NCBI GenBank assembly: GCA_016584495.1
Contig: WAID01000004.1
Location: forward strand, 2,294,001 to 2,358,000
Reading direction: 5' to 3'
DNA from: Celoporthe dispersa
Taxonomy: Eukaryota > Ascomycota > Sordariomycetes > Diaporthales > Cryphonectriaceae
Length of the DNA: 64,000 nt
Below are positions 22,601 through 33,704 of this stretch, one piece after another; position 1 is the stretch's first letter, and each line of letters starts with the position of its first letter. Under the pieces are notes generated by a model. It worked only from the letters and a program-made list of their open reading frames with translations. It was not told the DNA's origin and did no database searches. The position numbers were made by a program, and so were the translations under genes.

Positions 22601-22982
22601 TGGAATCGCGGCATCGACTCTGCGATTCTGCTGTACGCCCTGATAATCATATCAAATGCCTCAATGTATTCACAGGAGATCCGCAGGATGAGGGTGATCG
22701 GAGCCCAGATCCATGGCAAGAACTGCGTTCCATTGCAGAGAATATCCACAACGCTGGAGTAATGCTCGAGTGCTGTAAAAAGAGGCATGAGTCGCCGCAT
22801 GTTGCGCAGTGATTGTCTCGCAGCTAGCTGATTTTCGATGTTAAGGGCTTCCTGTCGAACGCTTTGCAAAGTGGAAGAGTGAAAGTCTTTAGAATCTTGG
22901 GGGTAATAACTTTCTCCAGATTCTCGAAAGCCGTCCGCATCGTGTGCCGCACAGCGGCCGGTACAGGCTTCTTCAGAGGCAT
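19656..22982 (-). CDS. NLR-like STAND protein: DUF7708 - NACHT - C-terminal C2H2 zinc fingers
   Basis: Probable signal-transducing NTPase of the fungal NLR type. Six exons: 22982-22488, 22414-21389, 21290-21179, 21122-20876 (or 20868), 20819-20359, 20302-19656; about 1,000 residues. The start MPLKKPVPAAVRHTMRTAFE precedes a DUF7708 helical domain (SLRNMRRLMPLFTALEHYSS, FLPWIWAPI). NACHT follows: P-loop GTAGSGKS (22025-22002, about residue 296) and Walker B IILDGVDEL (about 397). Next is a winged-helix-like region (CILGWIAYSRRPLRKLELLS) and FIHVSV. The C-terminus has two C2H2 fingers, CRLRFC...HELGH and CEFPSC...HTRQKH (20102-19937). Two single-base shifts are needed: G5 at 22899-22903 (one missing) and C5 at 20655-20659 (one extra). 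The exon 4/5 junction is not settled. It lies head-to-head with the disrupted SNF2 gene, 460 bp apart. The effector output is unknown. Confidence 0.85.
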
Positions 22983-23442
22983 CTCGAATAATCCCCGATA
23001 TGTGGTCGGGAAGTTTGTGACTGAATGGCAATCAACATGGCAAAGGAACGCCAAAGACCTGATTGAACGTAAGAATACAACGGGTGTTGGGCATTAACAT
23101 ACCTGAAGAATAAGATGCCACAATAATCCTCGATGGCTGCCTGAAGTGCTCTAAGGCACGCTATTACTGTATATGCAGGTAAGTGGCACATGCATGAGCT
23201 GACACAGCCTCTTCATAGCCTCCCTCCGCCCACAGGTACAAGGGCAGTGAGTCAACAAAGTGTAATTATGTCGGCTAAGCCAGCAGACTTTTCTAGCTAC
23301 TCGTCTCACTAATCTTTCCTCTTAAGATTCGTAGTCATCAGATTCTTTTGAAAGGAAGGCTAGATTGACACCGACAATATCATAAAGCCTACAGTACTCA
23401 ATTATCTTGGGCCTTGGAAGCCATATAGGCCAAGAGCTAGAG
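22983..23442. promoter_or_regulatory. Divergent promoter region NLR-like / SNF2-like
   Basis: These 460 bp separate the start codons of two divergent accessory genes. No conserved element was assigned. An open frame at 22973-23191 (minus) extends upstream of the NLR start but has no family similarity. Confidence 0.5.
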
Positions 23443-26400
23443 ATGGACCGGGACCACACGAACCACAATTCCAAACGTCGCCGCGTAGATAGCGGGTACC
23501 ACACTCTTGCTTTCCTCGCCGGCATTGAGACTACTCAGCAAATCTCCCATCAGTCAGATGGTGACTGGGAGACAAGGAGCCGCTTCCCATCATTCTCAAC
23601 AGGTATGATCATGAATCGTACTGATGCTCATTTAATCCACAGAGATTTTCCTAGCCAGTATCTGCTAACACATTATATCACAACACTGCTGATTTAATAG
23701 CATCAAATGGCACGTCACAGTCAACTCCTCAGATCTTTAGCTATGTAGCTCCAGAACAAAATCATGATCCAACCTTGAACTTCGCATTGAACCAATTTCA
23801 GGCACCATTGCAACCGGGCCCTGCCTTCAATCCACTTTGGAACCCGTTGCAGTTGGATCCTTCCAGGCCTGTGGAGGCTGGAGGGTCTACGGAGCCAGCA
23901 AAATGTTTCAACCAGAGAGTGGTAGAAGGTGGATCGCGAAGCTGGACTCCGACATTGTGTGACGCCGCGGCTCTATGTCAAACTCAGGTAGAGAAAGTGT
24001 GCTTCGGAATGGTACGAAGCATCAACATGCTATAACTAGAGGATGACTGGCAATTGACTAGAGCACAACAGATTCGAAATATTCCTGGGAAATGCTTCCA
24101 ATCACAATCTATCAACCTCCCCCAGCTATTTGACGTCGAGATAGATTCGTCGAATCGCTTCCTCTCCAAAGACCCAAGTTTTGACATACAGGGCCGCATT
24201 GCTTCAGACCACGAACAAATGATCCAAGGCCTTCTGGATGAGAAGTCACTGGATCTTCAAGTGTCCTGCGCTATGGAGGACATGTATACGTCGACAAAAT
24301 CAGGCCGTTCTTTTGCGCAATTTCCATGCTCTCTGAGCATCATTGTGTTCGGAGCCTTGGTTCTTCTCGACGAGATTGGAAGCTGGTTGCAGGAATATGG
24401 TACATGATCTCTGATCACTCCGTTTACTTATTGTCTCTCGACTAATCTAATTATACACAGATGTTTATCTTCAAGATCCGGTGAACGTGAGCGAACAATA
24501 TTCCGGGCTTCGGTACTGCAATCCCCACCGGCTATCCTTTGAGGATCCAAGCTCTTGTCCCTTGATACGCGAATTGTCAGCGCAGGGTTCAAGACTGCTA
24601 GGGTTCCAAGAAATCGGGAGCCAGCCTGATCTTCTTGATCTTCTGAGCAGCCATGCCGATCTGGAGGAGGCACCACAACCAACAGCTGTGCGGACAGTTC
24701 TCAAAAAGCAAGTATTCGATCACGTGAAATTATTAAAGACATCCAGCTAATCAAACTACGACTTAGACATCAGAGACAGGCCCTGACATTCATGACGAAA
24801 CGAGAGAAGGGCTGGGCATTTCAAGAAGACGGCGACATCTGGGAAGTGAGAGATACTTTACGAGGAGTACAGTAAGCATTGGGGCACTTTTTCAACTAAA
24901 TTACAACATGAATTGACATTTAGATAGCTTTCTGAACAAAATATCTGGTGCGCTCGAATATGAGGAGCCGCTGCCGTTCAGAGGGGGCATTGTGGCGGAT
25001 CCGATGGGTTTGGGCAAAACGCTCACGATGATCTCGCTTGCGGCAACCGACATTGATGGTTTGCAGCACCATTCTTATCATTCTTCTTTGAATGAATCAG
25101 ATGGCAAAGTGCCTGTCTCCGCGACTCTTATCATTATCCCACCACCACGTGAGTACAACTCAACCGGCCAACCTCACATGCCCGCCACTTAGAGCCTCGC
25201 CTATTTAGCTGACAGGGGACAATTAGTCCTTGGTACTTGGCAAGAACAAATATCCGAGTAAGAACTGAATATCGACCCCAATTTTGGTGAAACTTAGACT
25301 GATGATTTTCTAGCCATACGTTCGGCAGCACATTCAGGTACAGGCTGCATTATGGGAAGAACAAAATGCTCAGTGTACGAGACACACATGACTTCAATGT
25401 TGTCTTGACGACGTACCATACAGTATCTGCAGAATGGAAGAGCCAGGGAGTCAAGGATGAGTCTGTGCTGTTCTCGGGACGCTGGAGGAGAATCATTCTG
25501 GATGAAGGTGAGGTCTCTAATGCAGTCCGAAAAGAGCACCTCGGCTTATCACCGCTTACAGCACACTTCATCCGCAACGATCACTCACGGATATCTCGCG
25601 CTGTCTGCGATCTTGCGGCGACCTCCCGTTGGGCTGTGACCGGGACCCCAATTCAAGTGAGTGCGAGGTCTCCTACACTATTGAAATTCTCTCGACAGGA
25701 GATCCGCCTTCTGAAACCGAAATAGAACCGTCTCGATGACCTGGCAAGCCTCCTGAAGTTCATACGAGCGTACCCTTACCACGACCTCAGGCATTTCAAA
25801 ACAGATATTTCCAACCCGTGGAAGTCTGGCGACGATGAGAAGGCCATCCAGCGCTTGAAATACCTATCGGCGTCTCTGGTGTTACGACGGCCGAAGACCA
25901 CAATATCTCTCCCACGCCGCCGTGATCTGCAATATCCAGTCGAGCTCACCAGGCAGGAGAGAGAGGCATACGAGGCGATTCGGGGTCAAGCCATTATGAA
26001 CATCGACGAAGCGCTCCAGTCAGGATCAGATGCCTCGAAGGGTGCTGCCTACGTCAATGTCCTCCAGCAGATTGAGTCTCTGAGGCTCTTCTGTAACCTG
26101 GGACTGCACTACCACATCAGGCACGACCTCAGCCAACGGCTCAATGAAGGTTGGGAGGCAGTGGCACAACAGACATTCAACGCTCAGCGCGAAATGGAAC
26201 CGGTCAGCTGTTTACATTGCTTGTCGGGTCTTGAGGTTACAGAGAGCCTGCTGGACCTGACTGATGGCAAAGGAGAAGGGAGGTTCTTCCGCTGCATGCA
26301 GTTTTGCTGTGGGGAGTGCATTGGCACGATTCAGAGCTCCTGTCGCGAGGTTGCTTGCAGCCACAGCCCATCATGCCCCGGAGCCAGCGTGACGCTCGTT

Positions 26401-26636
26401 GGTCAAGCCGTCGAAGAAATTACATCTCCACAGATGCTACGTCACCGAACGGGGCTCGACCTACCCTCGAAGATCCAAGCACTGGTAACCGACATCAAGT
26501 GCCTTCCCAAGGAGACTAAATGGTAAAGTGCCCCATGCAATCCAGGCTTGTGCAAACATTATACTGACGGTAAATAGCGTTGTGTTCTCAGCCTGGAGGC
26601 TGACTCTTGACTTGGTGGAAGCCGGGCTGAGACAGT

Positions 26637-26641
26637 GTTCA
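26637..26641 (+). repeat. Target-site duplication GTTCA (left)
   Basis: GTTCA immediately precedes the left LTR and is repeated at 33705-33709 directly after the right LTR. Removing the element plus one copy restores the helicase reading frame exactly. Confidence 0.95.
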
Positions 26642-26798
26642 TGTTGGTTAGACTTGTACGAACGTTCGTAGGAGGTTGAATGTGTTGTTGATTGATGCAT
26701 GTAAAAGGAAGAAAAAGCGTGGCTATCTAGAGGGCTATGAAGCCCTCAAGTAGTATCCCGCGCACAGGCCACCAACAACGAAGATCGTTATTGCCATA
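26642..26798 (-). repeat. LTR (left in window; 3' LTR of the element)
   Basis: 157 bp, begins TGTTGGTTAGAC on the plus strand. It pairs with 33548-33704 with 14 differences by my count, every one a transition. The left copy retains the terminal TG at its outer end, while the inner end reads CATA instead of CACA. Confidence 0.95.
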
Positions 26799-28155
26799 CT
26801 GGCAATTCTAAAAAAAATATAACCCTTAAGACATTGCAAACTAGCTATAATAATGCCCTCTCAAAATCATCACTGCCCTCTCTATACAATTGTCGCATCA
26901 GGTAATAGATGCTATTCAAGCGTTCATATCAAAATCCAATCTATTATTTTCGTAAATATTCTTATTTTTATCCATATTCTTTACGATCTTCGCATTCTTA
27001 ATAATATTTTTGTCTTTCTTAATAGCCTTTTCTATATTCTTAGTAGCATCTATCTATATAGCGCTTGCAGATTGCTTTGCTAGTTTCTTAGTTTAAGGCA
27101 TTGGGATATACTTCTGAATAAGATCTTTTATAGCTGATAATTGCATATAATCGATCTTTTTCCAATTAAAGATTATTTGAATTTAAATAAGCAAATCGAT
27201 CTATCCCTAGATTAATTCCTTTATAGGATTTTGATAATCTTACAATTTGTCTGAGATACTAATTTAGCTGATTATAATGATGATTGTAATAATCTTATAG
27301 ATTATTTTAGTATTTTTATGAATAAAATCATTTTCTATAATTCGCAAACGAAAATTATAAACGACGATATTCGACGAATATTATAGATTCTACACTTTCA
27401 GTTTGTCAATATTTTCTCAGATTTATTGCTTAATCTTATCTTTGAGAAATAAAGTATTTACTTAATTTTTAGCCTTATTCTTACAATTATCGAGATTATT
27501 AATATTGCGTAATTTCTTCTTTTTCTTGCTTAGAGTATTATTATTAATAGGAGTTGCAGAAATCTCAGCACTAGCGATAATCGCTATTGCTAGGGTTTTG
27601 GTAATGCTTGCAGTAGTTGCATTTACTGGGATATTAGCAATAGTGAAGAACGATATTGCGATTATTATTTAATTAGTAAGGAAGTAGATAAGGTATTTAT
27701 AAGCTTTTGGAGATTTAGGGCAGATATCTTTAACCAATAGAAAGAAAGCTATACGAATTATAAGCAGATGTTTATTAGCTGATAGAGCTATAAGCAATAT
27801 AATATTTATTGATATATAAATAATTTGATAAAGCTGATAGGATTTGATAAGATAGTTTAAAGAAAGTTGATTCAAATAATAGAATAAGTGGCTATATATT
27901 GATATAGAAGAGTATTATACGAAAGGCAGATATAGTAGTATCAATAGAATATATTAATAATATAGGCTAGAAAAAAAAAATAGTTTGCAGAAAGAGCAAA
28001 AGACAGTAAGTAAGATATATCTAAGCGATAAATAATAATTCAAAAATCTGAGCAATAATTAGTTATAGTCTATTAATAAAACTATCTATTCGAATACGAA
28101 GTTTGTTATAGTCAATAAGCTATTGCAATGCAGTATTTAATAATGTCTTTATTAT

Positions 28156-28309
28156 GATATCGGCTAGATTATCCTTCCTATCGATCCATCTTATCTCAGC
28201 GATCTTTCTAGTTTTATATAATTATCGAAGTAATATAATATCAATTATTAGTCTTTTTCTTTTTAATCGTGCTCAATTTGATCAAATATTCATATAAAGA
28301 ATACGAATC
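28156..28309 (-). pseudogene. Copia RNase H C-terminal relic
   Basis: The minus strand at 28309-28271 reads DSYSLYEYLIKL and at 28194-28156 IRWIDRKDNLADI, the end of a copia polyprotein (known form: IRWI, a short turn, DN, A-D). The two pieces are in different frames, with a shift near the T-rich stretch 28253-28264. Confidence 0.75.
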
Positions 28310-29010
28310 TATATAGATAATGATAAGAATATTGTCTAATAATAATCGCTTAGTAATTATCTTAATAGTTGATACTAATAAAATGCTAATATTAATTCTA
28401 TTGATTATACTATAGATCTTATTTGCTAATATACTTCTTATTATTTATTTGCACTTAATTGAGGATTAGTAGATAATATTGCTAATTATTATAAAACTTG
28501 TATTATCAAGCAAATAGCTCTTATTAGCGAAAGTAATAATATATTCTAGCTATAATATCAAGTCTTTATTGTTTGCAAATAACTTATTTGCGAAGATAAT
28601 AAGCTTTGTAATAAAAAAGATTTAGAGGAATATATCTGAGCTTACGCATAGCATTGTCTATCTGCCACAATAGTTATTTATTAATTGCTTTTATATTCTT
28701 ATCTCCCGAAGCTTATATTTGAGCTATAATAAATAAGTTAAATAAGGCTTTAGATTGGCAAATCGATGCGATATATGCCCTTTATGCTCACTATTTCAGA
28801 TATCTCTAGCTATAGTCCTCTGCAATAGCATCGATAGTAGCAAGCTTTGCATTTTGGTCTTTTTGCTGGATAGTAATATTTCTATTAATATCAATAAGCA
28901 AACGAGCATTATTAAAATCTATTAGATTGTCTAATATCAATTGTATCCTGGGTTTCGCTTAAAATTTAGCTACTTGCAGCTCTCTCTTCTTTATATCAGC
29001 AAAATCTATT

Positions 29011-29045
29011 ATTGCCAATATCAATATATTATCTATTTGTATACT
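29011..29045 (-). pseudogene. Copia reverse transcriptase catalytic-motif relic
   Basis: The minus strand reads IQIDNILILA. The family form has V-D-D in this place, so Val-to-Ile and Asp-to-Asn are each explained by one G-to-A change, the RIP signature on the coding strand. Confidence 0.7.
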
Positions 29046-31884
29046 AATAATGCCAAAAAATCTCCTAATCTTTGATATTAACAAATAAAGATTGTAAATA
29101 GAATAATCTATTCCAATTCTCTATCTATAATATTTCTAATATATTTTAAATTAGTAAATATTAGCTTTAGCAATACTATATAGCAAGCAGATTATTCTAA
29201 TGATTATGTTTTTAGGATATTTATTCTTAAGCTGAAAGAGCATTATAGTAAAGATTATTTTAGTAAGCTTTAACTTCGACTATAAGTAAGCTTATATAAT
29301 ATCTCTCAGTATAAGGATTATGCTATTATATTTGATAAAGCTTGATATAATTGCTAGAATAAGCTGCTAGCTTATGTATTGAATAGTAAATGATTAGGTC
29401 AGAACTATTGTTTTCTTATTATTATTATAGCTTTGGATAATAAGCCTCGATTTTTTATAAAGCTTATTATTCTTTCTTTTTATCTTGCAAATTATATAAG
29501 ATTTGAATAAGCAATGCTTTTTATAGGTTTTGTGATTGAAAAGCTCGAATCTAAAGATATCTTGCTTAATAAAATTTATTATTTCTTGCTAATCTAATTT
29601 CTTAAATAGTAAATTAGATATTATGATAATTCTATCTTGCTATAGCTTAATAGCAAGCTTATAATCATTATATTCCTTATAAGTAATATATATAATAGTA
29701 ATATAATCTTTAATCTCGGGTAATAGTAGCTATTGTAAAGGTATAATCTTATTTCAAAGCGTAGTATTGTTTCGAGGCATAGTATCCTAATAATTATTAT
29801 TGTAGTGATATATCTGAATCATAATAGAATAGAATATTATTAGTTTGCTAGGCAGATCTAATATTATATTGTAGCTATTAATAGTAATAATCTTGAATAA
29901 TTCTTACTATCTATTCTTCTCCTTCTAGATATAAATCTTGCTTTGGAGAGGCATAATTGCATCAATAATAGAGCTATTCTTTATACTTAGCGCATCCTGC
30001 ATTTATTACTTTGCTATTAATTTTCGTAAAGCTTTTATAGCTTTGGAAATTGCTTCTATCCTTTTATTATTGAGATTAATAATAATAAGTTTAGCAAGAT
30101 TCGTAAATATGCGCTAAAAATCAGCAGTATAGATACCAATCTATTAAGCTTTGCTATATTATTGACTATTTTAATAGCTATTTATAGAATAGTATTATTA
30201 TTTGTCCTATTATAAAGCTTTATATAAAGGATATTATATGCTCGCTTTAGTAGATAATAATATCTCTCGATTTTGCTAATTAATTAATATGCTTCTATAA
30301 GCATTTGCTTATAAATAATACTTATTAGGCAAGCTTTGCTATAGAATTTAGCTAAAGCGAAATTCATATTAATATTGTAAATAATAATATTAAAAGAGCT
30401 TTAATATATATCAATTTAGAAAGCTTATAGTATTTGCTATATATATTTTGCTATTATTGATGCTAGGAATCTAACATTCTGAAAAGCGATTATTCAATCT
30501 ATTATATAAAGTATTAAGCAGCTATTCAGATATATAATATCGATTAGAACTTTGTAATTGAATTTACAATTATTGCGAAGCGTAAATTTGAAGCATCTCA
30601 ATATTGAGCTATTTATCTAATATTAATAGCATATCTTAGCAATATCCTTCAATATATTCTTATTAATATCCGCATAGCTAGCTTTCTCGAATAGTTGATA
30701 AAGCTAATTAGTTGCAGGATATCCAAATTATTAATAAAAGCGCTTTATTTCTGTTTTAGATAGGAAGAAAGCAATATTCATATTATTCTTATTATTCAAG
30801 AAGAATTATAGATATTCTTATTTGCATATAATAAGAATGCTATTTTTGCTATATCTTATTACTAATTTATCAATTATATTATTAAAATATATATTCAGTC
30901 GATTTATATTAGCTAGGTATAGCAAAAATAATATAAATGTAAGCAATATATAGAAAATAATTTTGCTAATTAGTATGCGAATCTCAATAATACTAATTGA
31001 TTTAATTATTATTTCTTTACTAAATTTTATTTTTGCGAAGCTTGCTTTTATAATATCTATAATTATAGATAAGTTTTTGTGCTATAATGCAAGAAACTAA
31101 TTCTCTCTTGCTATTAATATAGATAATATGCTTATATTTGGCAGAATATTTTGAAAACTTATTTTAGAATATCAGTTCTTAATTATAAATTGAATAGCGG
31201 GAATAATAATTGCTTTGTTTTAATAAAAATATTTTCCTTTATTAAGCAATATATATATAATTGGTTTACTAGGAAATTAATAATAATCTTCTTTTTATCT
31301 TTATACTTAATATATTTTTTGTAATTATTATATTTTCTCTTCTCCTTAATCTTATCAATCTTATATTTCTCGAATTCAGCAAGGAATGTAGGAAAATCAT
31401 TAGTATTAGAGCTATTCTACTCGCATTAAATAATATAGCTTATTTTAGCTGACTATTATTCTCCTGCAATATGCTTAGTTGATTAATATCCTTTCTTTTT
31501 ATATATAAAATACTTTTTCTTTTATAGCTATATTTTACTATTATTATAGCTTTTGAGGCTAGTACTAATTGAAAAAGAACGGAATCTGCTTAGCTTTTAG
31601 CAAAATATTAATAATTGTTTTCCTTTATTATTATATTAGCAGTCAATATAATATTAGTCTTAGTTATTCTCTTAATTAATATAATATTAGCCTTTAGTAA
31701 TTATTATAGATAGATTTGTTTCTGCTTCTAGCGATAATTGGAGATTTGCGAATAATTATTTGCAAAGCTGGGATAGTTTGTAGAGTGCTATCTTAAGCTC
31801 TAATACTTTATAGTATGATTTGAGTATTGCAATATAAAGATACTCTTTTTTATTATATTCTGAGCTTAATGCTTTTTGATAGAG

Positions 31885-32031
31885 CTATAGCTTGTCGAGC
31901 AGGATGTTGAGAATATTGTGCAATCCCTTGCTGGGATTTTGGAGCTTAATTTGGTTGAAAGTCATCGCTGTCCAATCTGTATAGTATTGGTGATGCTTGA
32001 CCTCCGTATCGAAATGCGTCTTGATTTTCAT
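31885..32031 (-). pseudogene. Copia gag relic in a GC-rich island
   Basis: A 48-residue open frame from ATG 32031 to TAG 31887-31885 beginning MKIKTHFDTEVKHH and continuing YYTDWTAMTFNQIK. It resembles the gag-domain region of fungal copia elements as I remember them. Its position nearest the right LTR agrees with minus orientation. The surrounding sequence has much higher GC than the rest of the element. Confidence 0.6.
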
Positions 32032-33547
32032 GTAAGTCAGCGGCTGACGGTTCTGCGGATGGGTGGGACAAGAGCTGTTATGCTGGGTACGATGATCGGC
32101 TCTATGCTTGATTCTGCTATCAGTTCTCAGAAGCAGTGCTGAATCGTAATAGTGCTAGCTAATGCACAGCCAATATCAATGCTTATATAGATATAGCTAG
32201 TATCGTCTCTATTATTGAGTGCAGTATATCCGCTTGCAATGTTTATAATAGGCTAATTCTTGCTGATTATAAAGAATCAGCTTCAGCTAATTCAAAAAGA
32301 ATTGCTATTGGAATTTGGAGTAAGAGATAATTGCAAGCTTCATTTATATATAAGTTTGCTATAAGAAGGATAGTATAGAGTTTTTTTTTATCCTAAGACA
32401 ATATCTCTTTTATCTAAGCTAGTCTATATAATTGTAGTATAATATGGGCGTTATTCCTCCCGATAAATATGCCTTTTATGCATAAGAAAGTCTTAAAAAA
32501 ATAATAGCAAGATAGCAGCAATTGTTCAAATATAGCTTAAATCTAATTAATATAGTCTTCCTTATATGTAATAAATAAATTATTATTTAAAAAGTTTTGC
32601 TGATAGTAATTAGCTAGTATGCTAGCTAGATAAGTAATAAGATATTTCTTGCTATTATTAGCTATAAGCTGCTAGAATTATAATAAAGTATTGATATATT
32701 TTCAATATACTATATCGAGTAGGATATTATCTAGGAGATTATCTAGAAGGATATTTCTGATAAGCTTTTGCTTTAGGGCATTATTATTATCTGCTATAGC
32801 AATGGAGATAATGATCGAATATAGTTTAATAATAGTATTTAATTGGAAATAGAAGTCAGAATTTGATAAGTTTGAAGAAAATAGATATAGGAAGGATTTA
32901 TAATTATAGAAATATCTTTATTATATAGAAGCATACAAATGAAAATTATCTATAATAGTGATAGTTGAGCATTATAGAGTGATAGTGAAAGTGAAATTGC
33001 GTAATAGGTAAAGAAAAGAAAAAGATAAAGATTATAGGAATAAAGAAGAGAAGCTAATAGCTTTTTATATTCTTTATTTATTAGAATTATTCTTGCTATT
33101 GCAAAGCTTATATGAGAGCTATCTTTTAGATTATTCCTATTATATTGCGATAATCGTTCTTACTGCTTAGCAATAATTATTTATAGCGTAATAATTATTC
33201 TGCTATAAGCAGTTGCTAGCGGCTGCTCTTGCTATATTATGGAAGGGGTTGTTTGTTGTTTTTTTATGCGTGGATGATGCGTATCTTGGGAGATCTTCGA
33301 CAAATGTGCGGCGGCTGCAGGATGAATGCGGCGGTCGTAGGGAAAGTTGGGGAAGCTTCTGGTCTTTGCCAGTCGTTATCCAGGAAATCTGATAGTCAGA
33401 AGATCTGATGTCCAAGGAAACCTGAGGGGACAATTCTCGGGGTATAGCGTGTGCGCGGACAGATAAGTATGCGAGGGTTGTAAGGAGTTCTGTCGTTGTA
33501 TGCTTCTTTAATCTAGTTGATCTGTAGTTATTCCAACCACTGATCAG

Positions 33548-33704
33548 TATTGATTAGACTTATACGAACGTTTGTAGGGGGTTGAATGTGTTGTTAATTG
33601 ATGTATGTAAAAGGAAGAAAAAGCGTGGCTATCTAGAGGGCTGTGAAGCCCTTAAGTAGTGTCCCGCGCACGGGCCACCAACAACGAAGGTCGTTGTTGC
33701 CACA
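33548..33704 (-). repeat. LTR (right in window; 5' LTR of the element)
   Basis: 157 bp, partner of 26642-26798. Its left border reads TATTGATTAG where the other copy has TGTTGGTTAG, three G-to-A changes within 15 bases counting the next one. It ends GCCACA, the proper CA terminus, directly before the GTTCA duplication. Confidence 0.95.

Larger units (their letters stand above)
26799..33547 (-). other. AT-rich RIP-mutated interior of the retroelement, with two GC-richer islands
   Basis: Nearly the whole stretch is TA/AA/TT-rich, consistent with C-to-T change on both strands. The exceptions are about 31890-32150, which keeps a readable gag piece, and about 33200-33547 next to the right LTR, which is ordinary in composition and should be the 5' leader of the element. 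The short frames inside are not genes of their own. Confidence 0.85.
26642..33704 (-). mobile_element. Ty1/copia LTR retrotransposon, heavily RIP-mutated, inserted in the SNF2 gene
   Basis: A 7,063-bp element with 157-bp LTRs (26642-26798 and 33548-33704) starting TG and ending CA on the least mutated copies, flanked by GTTCA duplications. On the minus strand coding relics appear in the order gag (32031-31885), reverse transcriptase (about 29045-29011, IQIDNILILA, a decayed VDDxL-type motif) and RNase H (28309-28271 DSYSLYEYLIKL; 28194-28156 IRWIDRKDNLADI). RNase H last and the copia-type motifs place it in Ty1/copia and fix the orientation. The interior is extremely AT-rich with stops in every frame, so it is dead. 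LTR differences are all transitions. It interrupts the exon encoding the second helicase lobe of the host gene. Confidence 0.93.

Noticed and set aside
24007..24037. A tiny intron that would remove the TAA in the SNF2 gene
   Set aside because: The GT...AG pair at 24011-24038 is only 28 nt, well below fungal intron minimum. A longer option (52 nt) would remove the conserved CFGM block. The same frame continues after the TAA, so a point nonsense change is simpler.
26853..27875. Small open frames in the AT-rich block (for example 26853-27083 and 27669-27875)
   Set aside because: They are Ile/Leu/Tyr-rich by composition only and lie inside the RIP-mutated retroelement.
31918..32142. Plus-strand 74-residue frame in the GC-rich island
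   Set aside because: The minus strand of the same island carries the gag-like sequence and matches the element's orientation.
33203..33433. Minus-strand 76-residue frame in the retroelement leader
   Set aside because: No similarity to gag or any known protein, and it lies in the normally untranslated leader next to the 5' LTR.
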